This document shows, piece after piece, positions 1-9,991 of a DNA stretch of 64,000 nucleotides. The stretch lies in the NCBI GenBank assembly GCA_943846615.1, contig OX044354.1:2187001-2251000 (forward strand), read 5' to 3'. The notes beneath the pieces are model-generated. The model was not told where the DNA came from. It made no database searches and saw only the letters and a program-made list of their open reading frames with translations. Position numbers and translations under genes: made by a program. Positions within the stretch are counted from its first letter, which is position 1. Every line of letters begins with the position of its first letter. This DNA is from an uncultured Amylibacter sp. (GTDB lineage Bacteria; Pseudomonadota; Alphaproteobacteria; Rhodobacterales; Rhodobacteraceae).

Positions 1-1388
1 CGTGGTTTGAAGTTGAACAGGTCAGGCGTGTTGTCAATGAATGTGGTTGTGTATGTGTTGTCCAAGAATGTTTCGTGTTTCAACAGGTTGATCACGAATG
101 CGATGTTGGTTGAAACGCCGCGAATTCGGAATTCACGCAATGCACGATCCATACGTGCAATGGCGTTTTCAGGGCTGGATGCCTTGGCGGTGATTTTCAC
201 AAGCAAACTGTCGTAGTAGCGTGTGATCACCGCGCCTGAATACGCAGTACCACCATCCAAACGAATGCCCAAACCCGTCGCCGAGCGGTAGGCAGAGATG
301 CGACCGTAATCGGGGATGAAATTGTTTTGCGGATCTTCTGTGGTGATGCGCGTTTGAAGGGCGTGACCGTTTAATTTCACATCCGCCTGTGATGCGGCAC
401 CTGTGGCCTTGGCCAATGTTTTGCCTTCGGCGATTTTGATCTGGGCACGCACGATGTCGATGCCTGTGACCTCTTCTGTTACCGTGTGTTCCACTTGAAC
501 GCGTGGGTTCACTTCGATGAAGAAGAACTCTTCTGTGTCCATGTCCATCAGGAATTCAACAGTACCTGCACATTCATATCCAACGTGGGCACAGATTTTG
601 CGGCCCAGTTCACATAATGTGGCGCGTTGCTCTTCGGATAGGTATGGGGCAGGGGCGCGTTCAACGACCTTTTGGTTGCGGCGTTGGACGGAACAGTCGC
701 GTTCATACAGGTGGTAGATGTCGCCGTGGCTGTCGCCCAAGATTTGGACTTCGACGTGCCGCGCGCGTTGAACGAGACGTTCAAGATAACCTTCGCCGTT
801 ACCAAATGCCGCTTCTGCTTCGCGACGACCTTCGAGGACTTTCTCTTCCAGCTCGTCTTCGTTCATGATTGGGCGCATACCGCGACCGCCGCCGCCCCAT
901 GATGCCTTTAGCATAAATGGATAGCCGACTTCGGCGGCCATTTTGCGCACTTCGTTCATGTCGTCTGGCAATACTTCGGTGGCTGGAACGACAGGAACGT
1001 TGGCCTCCATTGCCACACGGCGCGCCGATGCTTTGTCGCCCAATTGGCGCATTGTTTCCGCCTTGGGGCCGATGAATTTGATGCCCGCTTCGGTACAGGC
1101 GTCAACGAAATCTGGGTTTTCGGATAATAGGCCATAGCCGGGGTGAATGGCGTCTGCGCCAGACATTTTTGCCACGCGGATGATTTCAGGGATGGACAGG
1201 TAGGCCGCAACGGGCCCCATGCCTTCTCCGATGCGATATGCTTCGTCTGCTTTAAAACGGTGCAGGCCCAGCTTGTCTTCCTCGGCATAAATCGCGACCG
1301 TCTTTTTGCCCATTTCGTTGGCTGCGCGCATAATGCGGATGGCGATTTCACCACGGTTGGCGATGAGGATTTTCTTAAAGCTGGTCAT
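1..1388 (-). CDS. pyc: Pyruvate carboxylase, N-terminal part (truncated by window edge)
   Basis: The reverse strand reads from an ATG at 1388 to the window edge without a stop, giving 462 residues. These form a biotin carboxylase unit: N-terminal Rossmann part (ILIANRGEIAIRI), ATP-grasp glycine loop (GGGGRGM) and the EVNPRVQVEHTVTEE active-site segment. Residues that separate pyruvate carboxylase from AccC/PccA/MccA are the EEDKLGLHRFKADEAY stretch near residue 35 and a continuation past residue 445 into DNTPDLFNFKPR, as in the linker to the carboxyltransferase part. The enzyme carboxylates pyruvate to oxaloacetate in the cytoplasm, using ATP and bicarbonate. The carboxyltransferase and biotinyl domains would lie left of base 1. 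An AccC-type subunit is less likely. Confidence 0.85.
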   Translation of the reverse strand, partial: MTSFKKILIANRGEIAIRIMRAANEMGKKTVAIYAEEDKLGLHRFKADEAYRIGEGMGPVAAYLSIPEIIRVAKMSGADAIHPGYGLLSENPDFVDACTEAGIKFIGPKAETMRQLGDKASARRVAMEANVPVVPATEVLPDDMNEVRKMAAEVGYPFMLKASWGGGGRGMRPIMNEDELEEKVLEGRREAEAAFGNGEGYLERLVQRARHVEVQILGDSHGDIYHLYERDCSVQRRNQKVVERAPAPYLSEEQRATLCELGRKICAHVGYECAGTVEFLMDMDTEEFFFIEVNPRVQVEHTVTEEVTGIDIVRAQIKIAEGKTLAKATGAASQADVKLNGHALQTRITTEDPQNNFIPDYGRISAYRSATGLGIRLDGGTAYSGAVITRYYDSLLVKITAKASSPENAIARMDRALREFRIRGVSTNIAFVINLLKHETFLDNTYTTTFIDNTPDLFNFKP

Positions 1389-1603
1389 TTGGAGTCCCTG
1401 TAGGCTGAATCTGATAAGTCGTGAAGGAAGCGTTCATACTGTCCGTTGCCACGCGGTGGGCGGGTGATAGGTGATCGATGGAATCATCTTGTAGCCAGTA
1501 AAAGGATTTGGACAGGCCTAAATCAGTATAATCACCTAGAAAGTACGACATTATTGGCTCTTATGCCCTGTTAGCGCTAACGGCGCAACTCGAAAATTTT
1601 ACC

Positions 1604-1625
1604 AAGTGTGATCTTCGTCACACTT
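1604..1625. promoter_or_regulatory. CRP/FNR-family type palindrome upstream of the lipase gene
   Basis: AAGTGTGA (1604-1611) and TCACACTT (1618-1625) form perfect 8-base arms around a 6-base spacer. This fits the TGTGA-N6-TCACA operator of the CRP family. A TATACT -10-like hexamer lies at 1643-1648, so the palindrome is centred about 40 bases before the likely transcription start, the usual place of a class II activator site. Which regulator binds is inference. Confidence 0.5.
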
Positions 1626-1672
1626 TGGTTTCGCAAATGTGTTATACTGCACTTATTTGAACGGAGAGAGTT

Positions 1673-2293
1673 ATGGCAAAGCGATTTAATGTATCAAAAG
1701 CGGGCGATTTAATTGAACTTTCATACGAAGAGCGTTTGGGCCCACGTATTAAGAAAAGTTTGGATCGCAATGGCGTTCAAGCGTATTTTTTATTTGATGG
1801 TACGCTAGTCATTCCTGGATCAAACGAAGTATCCGATTACACCGATTTCAATCTGCGCCTACGTAAGGTGAAATACACGGACGGGCGAAAATATCACAAC
1901 GGATTTTTATCGCACGCAAAGCAGGTTTTGAAATGGTTGGACGAAAAATCCCTGAAACCCAGCCGTATTACGGGGCATTCACTGGGCGCCGCCAGCGCAC
2001 AGATTGTAGGTGCGAAATTGGCAAAGCCAACGGTCGCCTTTGCCGCGCCTAAGGTATTGCATGGCGATCCGCGTGTTAGCGGCGAAGGCTGGGTTGCGAA
2101 TTTTCAACGCGTTGACGATCCTGTGTGTAACCTGCCAATTGGCGACGAGAATTTCCGCCATATTGGCAGTAAGTTTTGGATGTCTAGCCCTGTCCAAGAA
2201 GGCGGCGGATTAAAGCACAAAGTGAAGCATTATCTGGCGTTGATCGACGACAAAAATTCCAACACTAAAATTCCAAGAGTTTGGCCGCGCTGA
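1673..2293 (+). CDS. Class 3 lipase-like alpha/beta hydrolase
   Basis: A 206-residue protein with the nucleophile elbow GHSLG at 101-105 (Ser103). Other class 3 lipase hallmarks are an oxyanion-type segment PGSNEVSDYTDFN at 48-60, the DDPVCNLP stretch near 148-155 in the place of the acidic residue, and a late KHYL histidine near residue 190. It is shorter than secreted fungal or plant class 3 lipases and has no signal peptide, so it is probably cytoplasmic. It would hydrolyse an ester or acyl bond; the substrate cannot be read from sequence. The ATG follows a GGAGAGAG ribosome site, and the gene stands alone behind its own CRP-like site. Confidence 0.7.
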   Translation: MAKRFNVSKAGDLIELSYEERLGPRIKKSLDRNGVQAYFLFDGTLVIPGSNEVSDYTDFNLRLRKVKYTDGRKYHNGFLSHAKQVLKWLDEKSLKPSRITGHSLGAASAQIVGAKLAKPTVAFAAPKVLHGDPRVSGEGWVANFQRVDDPVCNLPIGDENFRHIGSKFWMSSPVQEGGGLKHKVKHYLALIDDKNSNTKIPRVWPR

Positions 2294-2366
2294 ATTTGAA
2301 CTAAATTCGCTTGGATGATGTAGGTTTTTTGGGGTAAGAGACGGTCACCTAAAACACGGGCCTGTT

Positions 2367-2726
2367 ATGATAGGGACGCCAGAAATTCATTCACGTATGC
2401 GAACCTATTTGCAAGGTATTGCGGCGCAAGGCGTGCCCATCACGTATCAGGCCTTGGCGGTTGCGTTGAAATTAACCCCACCCAAAACAATCCATCAAGT
2501 GACAGAAGCATTAGAAATGTTGATGGCAGAGGATGTGGCGGCAAGTCGCCCGATGATTGCGGCCTTGGTGATTAGTAAATCGGGAAGTGGATTGCCTGCG
2601 GTTGGTTTCTTTGAAATGGCGGCACAGTTGGGGCGTTTCCCAAGTGATGTGAATGGGCCAGAGGCCGTGATATTTCATAAAAAAGAAATTGCGGCAGTTT
2701 TAAAATATTGGGTATCCTCAAGTTAA
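2367..2726 (+). CDS. Hypothetical protein, possible winged-helix fold
   Basis: A 119-residue protein of no family I recognise. Its first 70 residues have the helical rhythm of a small winged helix (ITYQALAVALKLTPPKTIHQVTEALEMLMAED), followed by a short beta-rich part (AALVISKSGSGLPAVGFFEMAAQLG). No signal peptide or membrane segment is visible. It lies 73 bases after the lipase-like gene on the same strand. The reading frame is open throughout with codon use like its neighbours, so it is probably a real gene; I cannot assign a function. Confidence 0.55.
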   Translation: MIGTPEIHSRMRTYLQGIAAQGVPITYQALAVALKLTPPKTIHQVTEALEMLMAEDVAASRPMIAALVISKSGSGLPAVGFFEMAAQLGRFPSDVNGPEAVIFHKKEIAAVLKYWVSSS

Positions 2727-2851
2727 ATTTTTAAAAAGTTTCACAGTTCGAAAAAGTGAACGATCTGCATGTGTATGCGATCGCGCGGGCATATATTTGT
2801 TCGCAGTTGGCGCGTTATCAAGTTCCCATCATTTATTTATAGGAGCTTGAA

Positions 2852-3376
2852 ATGAAAAACCTTACAACTGCAATCGCCGTATCTGCTGCCTTGTTTACCT
2901 CACAGGCATCTGCCCAGAATGTGGCAAGTTTAAGCGACGTTGAAATGGCGCATGTTGCATATACTGCTGATAACATCGATATTCGCTATGCCCATTTGGC
3001 GCTGGCATTATCATCTAATCCTGACATCCACGCATTCGCAAATACCATGATCCGCGACCACACAGCCGTGAACAAGGCGGCCTTGGATTTGCTGGAGAAA
3101 CTGGGAGCAACAGCGCAAGATAACTTTTTCAGCCAAGCGTTGAATGAGGGTGCAGAGAAGATCATAAATGACGTCTCTGTTTTACGTGGTGCGGAATTTG
3201 ACAGGGCCTATGCGGCGAATGAATTGACATATCACCAGACGGTGAATGATCTGGTTGAAAACACCATGATCCCGAACATCGATAATGCTGAAGTAAAGGC
3301 GTTGTTTGAACAGGGTTTGAGTATTTTCAAAGCCCACGAAGGCCATGCTGAAATGATGGTAAAGGCGCTGAAATAA
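2852..3376 (+). CDS. DUF4142 family periplasmic ferritin-like protein
   Basis: A 174-residue protein with a clear signal peptide of about 21 residues ending SQASAQ. The mature part is all helical, with histidines and acidic residues placed as in DUF4142 proteins (MAHVAYTADNIDIRYAHLAL, MIRDHTAVNKAALDLLEKLG, FKAHEGHAEMMVKAL). Members have a ferritin-like four-helix fold and are periplasmic or outer-membrane associated; their biochemical role is not settled. A ribosome site TAGGAG lies 7 bases before the ATG. The stop codon overlaps the start of the cupredoxin gene by one base (TAATG), suggesting translational coupling and a joint metal or redox role. Confidence 0.75.
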   Translation: MKNLTTAIAVSAALFTSQASAQNVASLSDVEMAHVAYTADNIDIRYAHLALALSSNPDIHAFANTMIRDHTAVNKAALDLLEKLGATAQDNFFSQALNEGAEKIINDVSVLRGAEFDRAYAANELTYHQTVNDLVENTMIPNIDNAEVKALFEQGLSIFKAHEGHAEMMVKALK

Positions 3377-3720
3377 TGGCGACGTTGATCGATAGACGCA
3401 ATGTTTTGGTGGGGGCGGTAGCATTCGTTGCGGCCCCTTCCATCGGATCATCGGCATTGGCAATGGGAGGTACCGTTCATCAAATAAAAATCACAAGATT
3501 TAAGTTTGATCCAGAGATTATTCAGGTCAAAGTCGGTGACGTGATCCGTTGGACAAATACAGATGTTGCACCCCACACGGCGACCGCAGATAAATTCGGT
3601 TGGGATACCCTAGGGATCGCCAAGGGTGAGAGTGGTGAGATCACCGTGACCGCGGATATGGAAACCAGCTACTTCTGTGTTTATCATCCACACATGAAGG
3701 GTGAAATTGAGATCGTTTGA
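3376..3720 (+). CDS. Type 1 copper protein (cupredoxin, pseudoazurin/amicyanin-like)
   Basis: A 114-residue blue-copper protein. Residues 1-30 look like a Tat-type export signal (DRRNVLVGAVAFVAAP, cut near ALA). The mature part is a single cupredoxin fold with type 1 copper ligands His67 (VAPHTAT), Cys101, His104 and Met107 (C-x2-H-x2-M). It probably carries single electrons in the periplasm. It is coupled by a one-base overlap to the DUF4142 gene. Partners are unknown; a dissimilatory copper enzyme is not in the window. Confidence 0.8.
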   Translation: MATLIDRRNVLVGAVAFVAAPSIGSSALAMGGTVHQIKITRFKFDPEIIQVKVGDVIRWTNTDVAPHTATADKFGWDTLGIAKGESGEITVTADMETSYFCVYHPHMKGEIEIV

Positions 3721-3735
3721 CCCTCTTTTCGTAAA

Positions 3736-3763
3736 AAAGCGTCTCCTTTATGGGAGACGCTTT
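3736..3763. terminator. Bidirectional terminator between cupredoxin gene and carB
   Basis: Perfect 11-bp stem AAAGCGTCTCC (3736-3746) with GGAGACGCTTT (3753-3763) and a 6-base loop. Read on the minus strand the stem runs into six T, so it is a good terminator for carB and a weaker one for the plus-strand pair. Confidence 0.75.
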
Positions 3764-3810
3764 CGGTTATAGGATCAGTTCTTTTGATTACCTTTAATAA
3801 TCAAAAGTTT

Positions 3811-6800
3811 CTAATAATTCTGCAACGCGTTCACTTCGATTTCGCCTTCGGTCATGTTGCGGATCGCCTTTGCAGCGGCATTGGAAGCGGCGGCTGTTGT
3901 GTAATATGCGATTTTTTGAGCCAGTGCGGCGGCGCGGATGTCACGACTGTCTGTCAGGCTTTGCGTGCCTTCGGTGGTGTTGAAGATCAGATCGATTTCA
4001 CCGTTTTTCAACGCGTCCACGATGTTTGGTTGGCCCTCATAGACCTTCTTAACAAGGGTATTTGCTATGCCCGTGTCCGTCAGCCATTTTGATGTGCCTG
4101 ATGTGGCCATGATTTCAAATCCAAGGGATACCAAGATTTCAGCCGCTTCGGAAATCAACGTTGTCTTGTCGCCCTCTTTGACGGAAATGAACACCTTACC
4201 AGAGGCTGGCAAAGGTGTTGATGCGCCGAGTTGAGATTTTAGGAATGCACGCTCGAACGTTTTGTCCAAGCCCATAACTTCGCCAGTTGAACGCATTTCT
4301 GGGCCCAACAGTGGATCAACGCCAGGGAAACGATTGAATGGTAGAACCGCCTCTTTCACTGCGAAATGATCGGGGAATGGTGATTTTAAATCGAAATTAG
4401 TCAATGGTTCGCCAGCCATTACACGTGCGGCGATAGAAGCGATTGGTGAATTGATTGCCTTTGCCACGAATGGAACCGTACGGCTTGCGCGTGGGTTCAC
4501 TTCGAGGATGAAAATCTCTTCGCCGCGGATGGCGAATTGGATGTTCATCAGGCCGACGACGTTCAAACCCAAAGCCAAAGCTTTGGTTTGTTCGATCATA
4601 TCGTCGATTTGGTGTTGTGGCAGTGAATATGGTGGCAATGAACAGGCACTGTCGCCAGAGTGCACGCCGGCCTCTTCGATGTGTTGCATGATACCAGCGA
4701 CATGCACGTTTGTGCCGTCTGACAATGCGTCAACGTCGACCTCAATCGCACCAACAAGGTAGCTGTCCAGCAATACAGGGCTGTCGCCAGAAACGACAAC
4801 GGCCTCTTTGACGTAGCGCGCCAATTGTTCGTCGGAACGGATGATTTCCATCGCGCGGCCACCTAAAACATATGATGGGCGGATGACCAACGGGTAACCA
4901 ACGTCAGCCGCTACTTTAAATGCCTCTTCGTCGTTGTTGGCGATGCCGTTGTATGGCTGTTGTAGGTTCAGATCGTTCAACAGTTTTTGGAACCGTTCGC
5001 GATCTTCTGCCAAATCGATGGCGTCTGGTGTTGTGCCAAGGATTGAAATGCCTTCTGCCTCTAGGTCGTTCGCCAATTTCAGCGGTGTTTGACCGCCCAA
5101 TTGAACGATGACACCGTGAAGCGTACCGTTTTCCTGTTCAACGCGCAGGATTTCCATGACTGTTTCCATGGTGAGGGGTTCGAAGTACAGGCGATCCGAT
5201 GTGTCGTAATCGGTGGAAACTGTTTCTGGATTACAGTTGACCATGATTGTCTCGTAACCAGCCTCGGTCAGAGCGTAACAGGCGTGACAACAGCAGTAAT
5301 CAAATTCGATGCCTTGGCCGATACGGTTTGGGCCACCGCCCAGAATGACGACTTTCTTTTTGTCCGATGGGCGTGCTTCGCATTCCACGTCGCCCATGGC
5401 GTCGGCTTCGTACGTTGAATACATATATGGTGTTTGCGCTTCGAATTCTGCGGCGCAAGTATCGATACGTTTGAATACGGCTGTGACGCCCAACTCGTTG
5501 CGCGTGACGCGGATTTCGCGTTCGGCGGTACCGGTCAGGGTGGAAAGGCGTGCATCGGTAAAGCCCATCATTTTGACTTTGCGCATGCCGTCTGCGGATT
5601 TTGGCAGGCCGTGTGCAATGATGTCGGCTTCCATATCCACGATTTCGCGGATGCGATTTAGGAACCAAGGGTCAAACGAAGTCGCGTCGATGATTTCGTC
5701 ATTGGTCAGACCGTGGCGCATAGCTTGAGCGATCAAAACCATACGATCAGGTGTTTGTTTTGAGATCGCTTGGATCACGGCTGGTTTTTCTGGCGCGCCT
5801 GGGATTTCCATGTCGTCGAAACCAGTCATGCCCGTTTCCATGGATGCCAATGCCTTTTGCAAGCTCTCGTGGATGGTGCGGCCAATCGCCATCACTTCGC
5901 CCACGGATTTCATGGCGGTGCCAAGGATCGGTTCTGCACCTGGGAATTTTTCGAAGGCGAAACGTGGGATTTTTGTAACCACGTAATCAATGGACGGTTC
6001 AAACGATGCAGGTGTCACGCCTGTAATGTCGTTGTCCAGTTCGTCCAGCGTGTAACCCACGGCTAGTTTTGCCGCGATTTTGGCGATTGGGAAACCCGTA
6101 GCCTTTGATGCCAAAGCAGATGAGCGTGATACGCGTGGGTTCATTTCGATCACCACCATGCGACCATCCGCTGGGTTCACAGACCATTGAACGTTTGATC
6201 CACCCGTTTCCACGCCGATTTCGCGCAGAACGTTGATGGAGTGCGTACGCATCATTTGGTATTCTTTGTCTGTCAAAGTCAGCGCAGGTGCGACTGTGAT
6301 TGAATCGCCTGTGTGCACGCCCATCGGATCAACGTTTTCGATGGCACAAACGATGATGGCATTGTCCGCTTTGTCGCGCACAACTTCCATTTCGTATTCT
6401 TTCCAGCCGAGCAAACTCTCGTCGATCAAGATTTGGGTTACGGGAGATGCATCAAGGCCTGTTGTACAGAAATGCACGAACTCTTCGCGGTTATACGCGA
6501 TGCCGCCACCTGTCCCGCCCATGGTAAAGGCTGGGCGGATGATTGCAGGCAGGCCGATGTCCTCCAGGGCTGCCATAGATTCTTCGATAGATGTGGCGAT
6601 TGTGGCGCGAGGGTTTTCGATACCTAGGCGATCCATGGCTTCGCGAAAGAGTTTGCGATCCTCGGCCATTTCGATCGCTTTTCGATCTGCGCCGATCAGC
6701 TCGATCCCGTGTTTTTCAAGTGTGCCGTCTTCATCCAGCGCGAGTGCGGTGTTCAGGCCTGTTTGACCCCCCATGGTTGGCAGTAGTACCATTTTGTCGT

Positions 6801-7059
6801 CTGGGTGAAGGGAAATTTCCTTGGCGATAATCGTGGCGACCACGTCGGGGGTGATGGGTTCGATGTAGGTGGCATCCGCCATGTTGGGGTCGGTCATGAT
6901 TGTGGCAGGGTTGGAATTGACGAGGACGACGCGATAGCCCTCTTCCTTAAGTGCTTTACATGCTTGGGCACCTGAATAATCAAATTCACAGGCTTGGCCG
7001 ATAATAATAGGGCCTGCACCGATAATCATGACTGTGTTGATGTCAGTTCTTTTTGGCAT
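3811..7059 (-). CDS. carB: Carbamoyl-phosphate synthase large chain
   Basis: A full-length 1082-residue CarB, starting [20 protein letters not shown]. It has two homologous ATP-grasp halves: the first runs to about residue 400 (GGTGGGIAY loop, [17 protein letters not shown]), followed by the oligomerisation part. The second half starts at [20 protein letters not shown] and carries [21 protein letters not shown]-terminal methylglyoxal synthase-like regulatory domain ends in the last 140 residues ([12 protein letters not shown] onward). It makes carbamoyl phosphate from bicarbonate, glutamine-derived ammonia and two ATP for arginine and pyrimidine synthesis, in complex with CarA, which is not in the window. 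Confidence 0.97.
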   Translation of the reverse strand: MPKRTDINTVMIIGAGPIIIGQACEFDYSGAQACKALKEEGYRVVLVNSNPATIMTDPNMADATYIEPITPDVVATIIAKEISLHPDDKMVLLPTMGGQTGLNTALALDEDGTLEKHGIELIGADRKAIEMAEDRKLFREAMDRLGIENPRATIATSIEESMAALEDIGLPAIIRPAFTMGGTGGGIAYNREEFVHFCTTGLDASPVTQILIDESLLGWKEYEMEVVRDKADNAIIVCAIENVDPMGVHTGDSITVAPALTLTDKEYQMMRTHSINVLREIGVETGGSNVQWSVNPADGRMVVIEMNPRVSRSSALASKATGFPIAKIAAKLAVGYTLDELDNDITGVTPASFEPSIDYVVTKIPRFAFEKFPGAEPILGTAMKSVGEVMAIGRTIHESLQKALASMETGMTGFDDMEIPGAPEKPAVIQAISKQTPDRMVLIAQAMRHGLTNDEIIDATSFDPWFLNRIREIVDMEADIIAHGLPKSADGMRKVKMMGFTDARLSTLTGTAEREIRVTRNELGVTAVFKRIDTCAAEFEAQTPYMYSTYEADAMGDVECEARPSDKKKVVILGGGPNRIGQGIEFDYCCCHACYALTEAGYETIMVNCNPETVSTDYDTSDRLYFEPLTMETVMEILRVEQENGTLHGVIVQLGGQTPLKLANDLEAEGISILGTTPDAIDLAEDRERFQKLLNDLNLQQPYNGIANNDEEAFKVAADVGYPLVIRPSYVLGGRAMEIIRSDEQLARYVKEAVVVSGDSPVLLDSYLVGAIEVDVDALSDGTNVHVAGIMQHIEEAGVHSGDSACSLPPYSLPQHQIDDMIEQTKALALGLNVVGLMNIQFAIRGEEIFILEVNPRASRTVPFVAKAINSPIASIAARVMAGEPLTNFDLKSPFPDHFAVKEAVLPFNRFPGVDPLLGPEMRSTGEVMGLDKTFERAFLKSQLGASTPLPASGKVFISVKEGDKTTLISEAAEILVSLGFEIMATSGTSKWLTDTGIANTLVKKVYEGQPNIVDALKNGEIDLIFNTTEGTQSLTDSRDIRAAALAQKIAYYTTAAASNAAAKAIRNMTEGEIEVNALQNY

Positions 7060-7297
7060 AGCGGCGCCCCTTTATGTGCCGCGCGAGAGGAATCGCGCGT
7101 AAGTTCCAAATTGTCGTGGGTGTAATGTTTTGGTGGGGCTTGTGCAAGGGGGGATTGCGGAATTGAGCCGTGCAGGCACGGCATTAATAAGTGCTTGGGC
7201 GGGTCGCCCAAGCGGATTGCCTGCGGCGCAGATATTTGCGCAAAGTAAAGATGGGATTTTGGTGGAAAGGGCGGTGGGTTACGCATATGTATGGCCT

Positions 7298-8452
7298 ATG
7301 AGCGAGCAATATATTCTGTTGGAAGATGGGCCGATGGGCGGGGCGGCGGTTTTTGCCGATCCTGAGCGGTTGATCTGTGCGTGGGATATGGACGGTGTCG
7401 CGGATGCCTTTGCACAGATGGACGAAGCGCGCGCACAGGGCAAGTGGTTGGCAGGGTTTGCCAGTTATGAGCTAGGATATGCGTTAGAGCCGAAGTTAGC
7501 GCCATTGATGCCCAAGGGGCGACGTTCACCGTTGATTTGTTTTGGCGTTTTCGCTGGGCCTGATGCGGGGGCGAAGCGGGATTTGATGCATCGTGCATTG
7601 TCCGAACAGGACGACGCGGGTTTGGATGCGGTTGAGCCTGTTTGGTCGATCGCGGAATATAACCGCGCGTTCGAAGAGGTTAATGGGTATATTAATTCAG
7701 GCGATTTTTATCAAACGAACCTGACATTTCCGATGACGTCGCGCCATCAGGGATCGGCGTTGGGGTTATATTCGCGACTGCGCGCGGCACAGCCTGTCAA
7801 TTACGGTGGTGTGGTGAATTTGGGCGAGGGGCCGGTTTTGGTGTCGCGAAGCCCTGAGCTGTTTTTCAAGGTTGATGATGACGGTGTGATTTCAACGCGC
7901 CCGATGAAGGGGACTGTGCCACGGGGCAAAGATGCGGGCGAGGATGCGGAATTGGTGGCCTGGTTGGCGAGTGATCCAAAGAACCGTGCGGAGAACCTGA
8001 TGATTGTGGATTTGTTGCGCAATGATATTTCGCGGGTGTCCGAAATTGGTTCGGTGCATGTGCCTGAACTGTTTACCGTTGAGAGTTATGCAACGGTGCA
8101 TCAGATGGTGTCCGAGGTGCGGGCGCAGTTATTGGATGGGTTGAGCATTGGGGATTTGTTTACGGCTTTGTTCCCCTGTGGGTCCATCACGGGGGCGCCG
8201 AAAATTCGTGCGATGGAAGTTATTCGCGATTTAGAACCCGAACCACGCGATGTGTATTGTGGATCGATGGGATGGATTGCGCCAACGGGTGCGATGAGTT
8301 TCAATGTTTGCATTCGCACGTTAAGCCTGTTTGAGGGCGGTGATGTGCGGTTGAATGTGGGCGGGGGTGTTGTTTATGACAGCACGGCCGCGTCGGAATA
8401 TGAGGAAGCATTATGGAAAGCGCGTTACACGAAATTGCCCCCGAAGGGTTAG
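7298..8452 (+). CDS. pabB: Aminodeoxychorismate synthase component I
   Basis: A 384-residue chorismate-binding enzyme in the PabB/TrpE family. The signature segments are QTNLTFPM, ISTRPMKGTVPRG, AENLMIVDLLRNDISRV and CGSITGAPKIRAMEVI. With glutamine amidotransferase PabA (not seen here) it converts chorismate to 4-amino-4-deoxychorismate for folate. The frame stays open back to 7130, but the upstream 56 residues do not resemble PabB; the family start aligns with MSEQYILLEDGPMGG at 7298, which I chose. The end overlaps the next gene by 40 bases, so the two are surely co-translated. Confidence 0.88.
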   Translation: MSEQYILLEDGPMGGAAVFADPERLICAWDMDGVADAFAQMDEARAQGKWLAGFASYELGYALEPKLAPLMPKGRRSPLICFGVFAGPDAGAKRDLMHRALSEQDDAGLDAVEPVWSIAEYNRAFEEVNGYINSGDFYQTNLTFPMTSRHQGSALGLYSRLRAAQPVNYGGVVNLGEGPVLVSRSPELFFKVDDDGVISTRPMKGTVPRGKDAGEDAELVAWLASDPKNRAENLMIVDLLRNDISRVSEIGSVHVPELFTVESYATVHQMVSEVRAQLLDGLSIGDLFTALFPCGSITGAPKIRAMEVIRDLEPEPRDVYCGSMGWIAPTGAMSFNVCIRTLSLFEGGDVRLNVGGGVVYDSTAASEYEEALWKARYTKLPPKG

Positions 8453-9045
8453 AGGTTATAGAAACCTTGGGCTTTACCCCTGATGATGGATTTGCGCGAT
8501 TGGGTGCGCATATTGATCGGATGGAGGCGACCTGTGCGCTTTTGCAGTTTCCGTTTGAGCGCGGTGCGGTTTTGATGGCGTTGGGCGAGGCGGTGGATGA
8601 TGTTCCTGCACGGGTGAGGATGACGGTGAACGCCAGTGGCGCGGTTACAGTGCAGGTGGGGGCGATGGTTCCAGTGGAACGGTGGCGCGTTGGGGTTTCG
8701 GATGTGGCTTTGCAATCTGATGATCCTTGGCTGCCCGTGAAGACCAGCAACCGCGCGATTTATGATGATGCGCGGGCGGGGTTGGTGGATTTGGATGAGG
8801 TTTTATTTTTGAACGAACGCGGCGAGGTTTGTGAGGGAACGATTACCAATGTATTTGCGGATTTGGGGGATGGGTTGGTTACGCCGCCCGTTTCATGTGG
8901 ATGTTTGCCCGGTGTTTTGCGCGGCGAGATGTTGGCGGCGGGGCAGGCACGTGAGGGCGTTTTGAATTTGGATGATTTACGTGGGGCCAAGGCCGTGTTT
9001 GTTGGGAACTCATTGCGCGGGTTGATTGTGGTGGAAATAAGCTAA
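8413..9045 (+). CDS. pabC: Class IV aminotransferase, probable aminodeoxychorismate lyase
   Basis: A 210-residue PLP enzyme of fold type IV. The pyridoxal lysine is in PVKTSNRAIYDDAR, and the family motif EGTITNVFAD follows the LNERGEVC strand. It is shorter than branched-chain or D-amino acid aminotransferases. Its 40-base overlap with pabB, in a different frame, makes aminodeoxychorismate lyase (release of p-aminobenzoate and pyruvate) the most likely role. The first 25 residues have no family landmark, so an internal start is possible. Confidence 0.8.
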   Translation: MESALHEIAPEGLEVIETLGFTPDDGFARLGAHIDRMEATCALLQFPFERGAVLMALGEAVDDVPARVRMTVNASGAVTVQVGAMVPVERWRVGVSDVALQSDDPWLPVKTSNRAIYDDARAGLVDLDEVLFLNERGEVCEGTITNVFADLGDGLVTPPVSCGCLPGVLRGEMLAAGQAREGVLNLDDLRGAKAVFVGNSLRGLIVVEIS

Positions 9046-9137
9046 GGTCTGCAAAGAGCTCAGTTTGACGAATGGCGCAGTTTCATCCAAGGTCTGGTTC
9101 ATAGAATGAGACCCACATTCACGGGGAAGTCAGTAGA

Positions 9138-9710
9138 ATGGCATTGAACAATAAAATATTCTTTTTAATCGGATATCCCGCAGTTGGCAAATTTACTATT
9201 GGCAAAATCCTTGCCAAACGAATGCCGGCCCGATTGATCGACAACCATGCTATTAACAATCCAATATTTCAAATTATACGGGCGAATGGGGCCGTTAATA
9301 TCACCGAAAATGTCAGCAAGTATACATCGGCAGTACGTCAAACAGTGATCGAAGCGATTGAAGAACTGTCCAATCCCCAAGAAAGCTATATTTTCACCAA
9401 TGTTTTGATAGATAAGCCCAATGATGCTGTAACCTTTGAAAAGATCAAATCCTTGGCGGAAAGGCGCAGTAGCGATTTTATCCCCGTCATTATCAGCTGC
9501 GATGAGACTGAACTACTCAACCGCGTATCGTCGGCCGATCGCGAAAGAAACCTGAAACTGACAAATGTTGATGTTTTGGAATCGGTTCTCGAGAAAAAGA
9601 AAATCTTGAAAATAAATCATCCAAACTTATTGAAAATTGACAGCTCCCAACACTCAAAGGAAGAAGTGGCACTGATAATCCTTGAGCATGCGAAAACAAT
9701 CGGAACATAG
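9138..9710 (+). CDS. P-loop kinase-like protein of unknown substrate
   Basis: A 190-residue soluble protein with an N-terminal Walker A loop GYPAVGKFT (residues 12-20, Lys18), then a kinase-like arrangement: LIDNHAINNPIF, a central YIFTNVLIDKP strand, and a late SSADRERNLKL lid-like arginine stretch. This resembles small-molecule or nucleoside kinases of the AAA_33/CPT type. The gene is visibly richer in A+T than its neighbours, stands alone with its own upstream gap, and may be acquired. The reaction cannot be assigned from sequence. Confidence 0.6.
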   Translation: MALNNKIFFLIGYPAVGKFTIGKILAKRMPARLIDNHAINNPIFQIIRANGAVNITENVSKYTSAVRQTVIEAIEELSNPQESYIFTNVLIDKPNDAVTFEKIKSLAERRSSDFIPVIISCDETELLNRVSSADRERNLKLTNVDVLESVLEKKKILKINHPNLLKIDSSQHSKEEVALIILEHAKTIGT

Positions 9711-9991
9711 CACAACTGCGTAGGATGCTTGGTCCACGTGAACAGATTTTTGACCGAGATCATTTCCCTAAAAGCGGTCACTGACACAGCTCTGCGCAAC
9801 GGCGGCTTTTTGCCCCATTGTTGGCATCGAACCAATCGTAACTAGCGCCGGGGTATCTTAGCCTTCGCCTGATTTTGTTCAACGCGCTTTCCAATAAAAG
9901 TCTTTAGAACAGGTGATTTATGACCCGTGGGTATATTTCGGATGCGCTGTTTTACACAAGGTTTTGCCTTTGGCGCCGCTTGGTTGCCAAC
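9711..9991. other. Gene-free stretch before the transporter operon terminator
   Basis: About 280 bases without a credible reading frame between the kinase-like gene and the terminator of the amine transporter operon. Short frames here lack ribosome sites and family features. I see no repeat or RNA gene. Confidence 0.4.

Noticed and set aside
7130-7297. 56-residue N-terminal extension of PabB
   Set aside because: Not PabB-like; the family start aligns to 7298.
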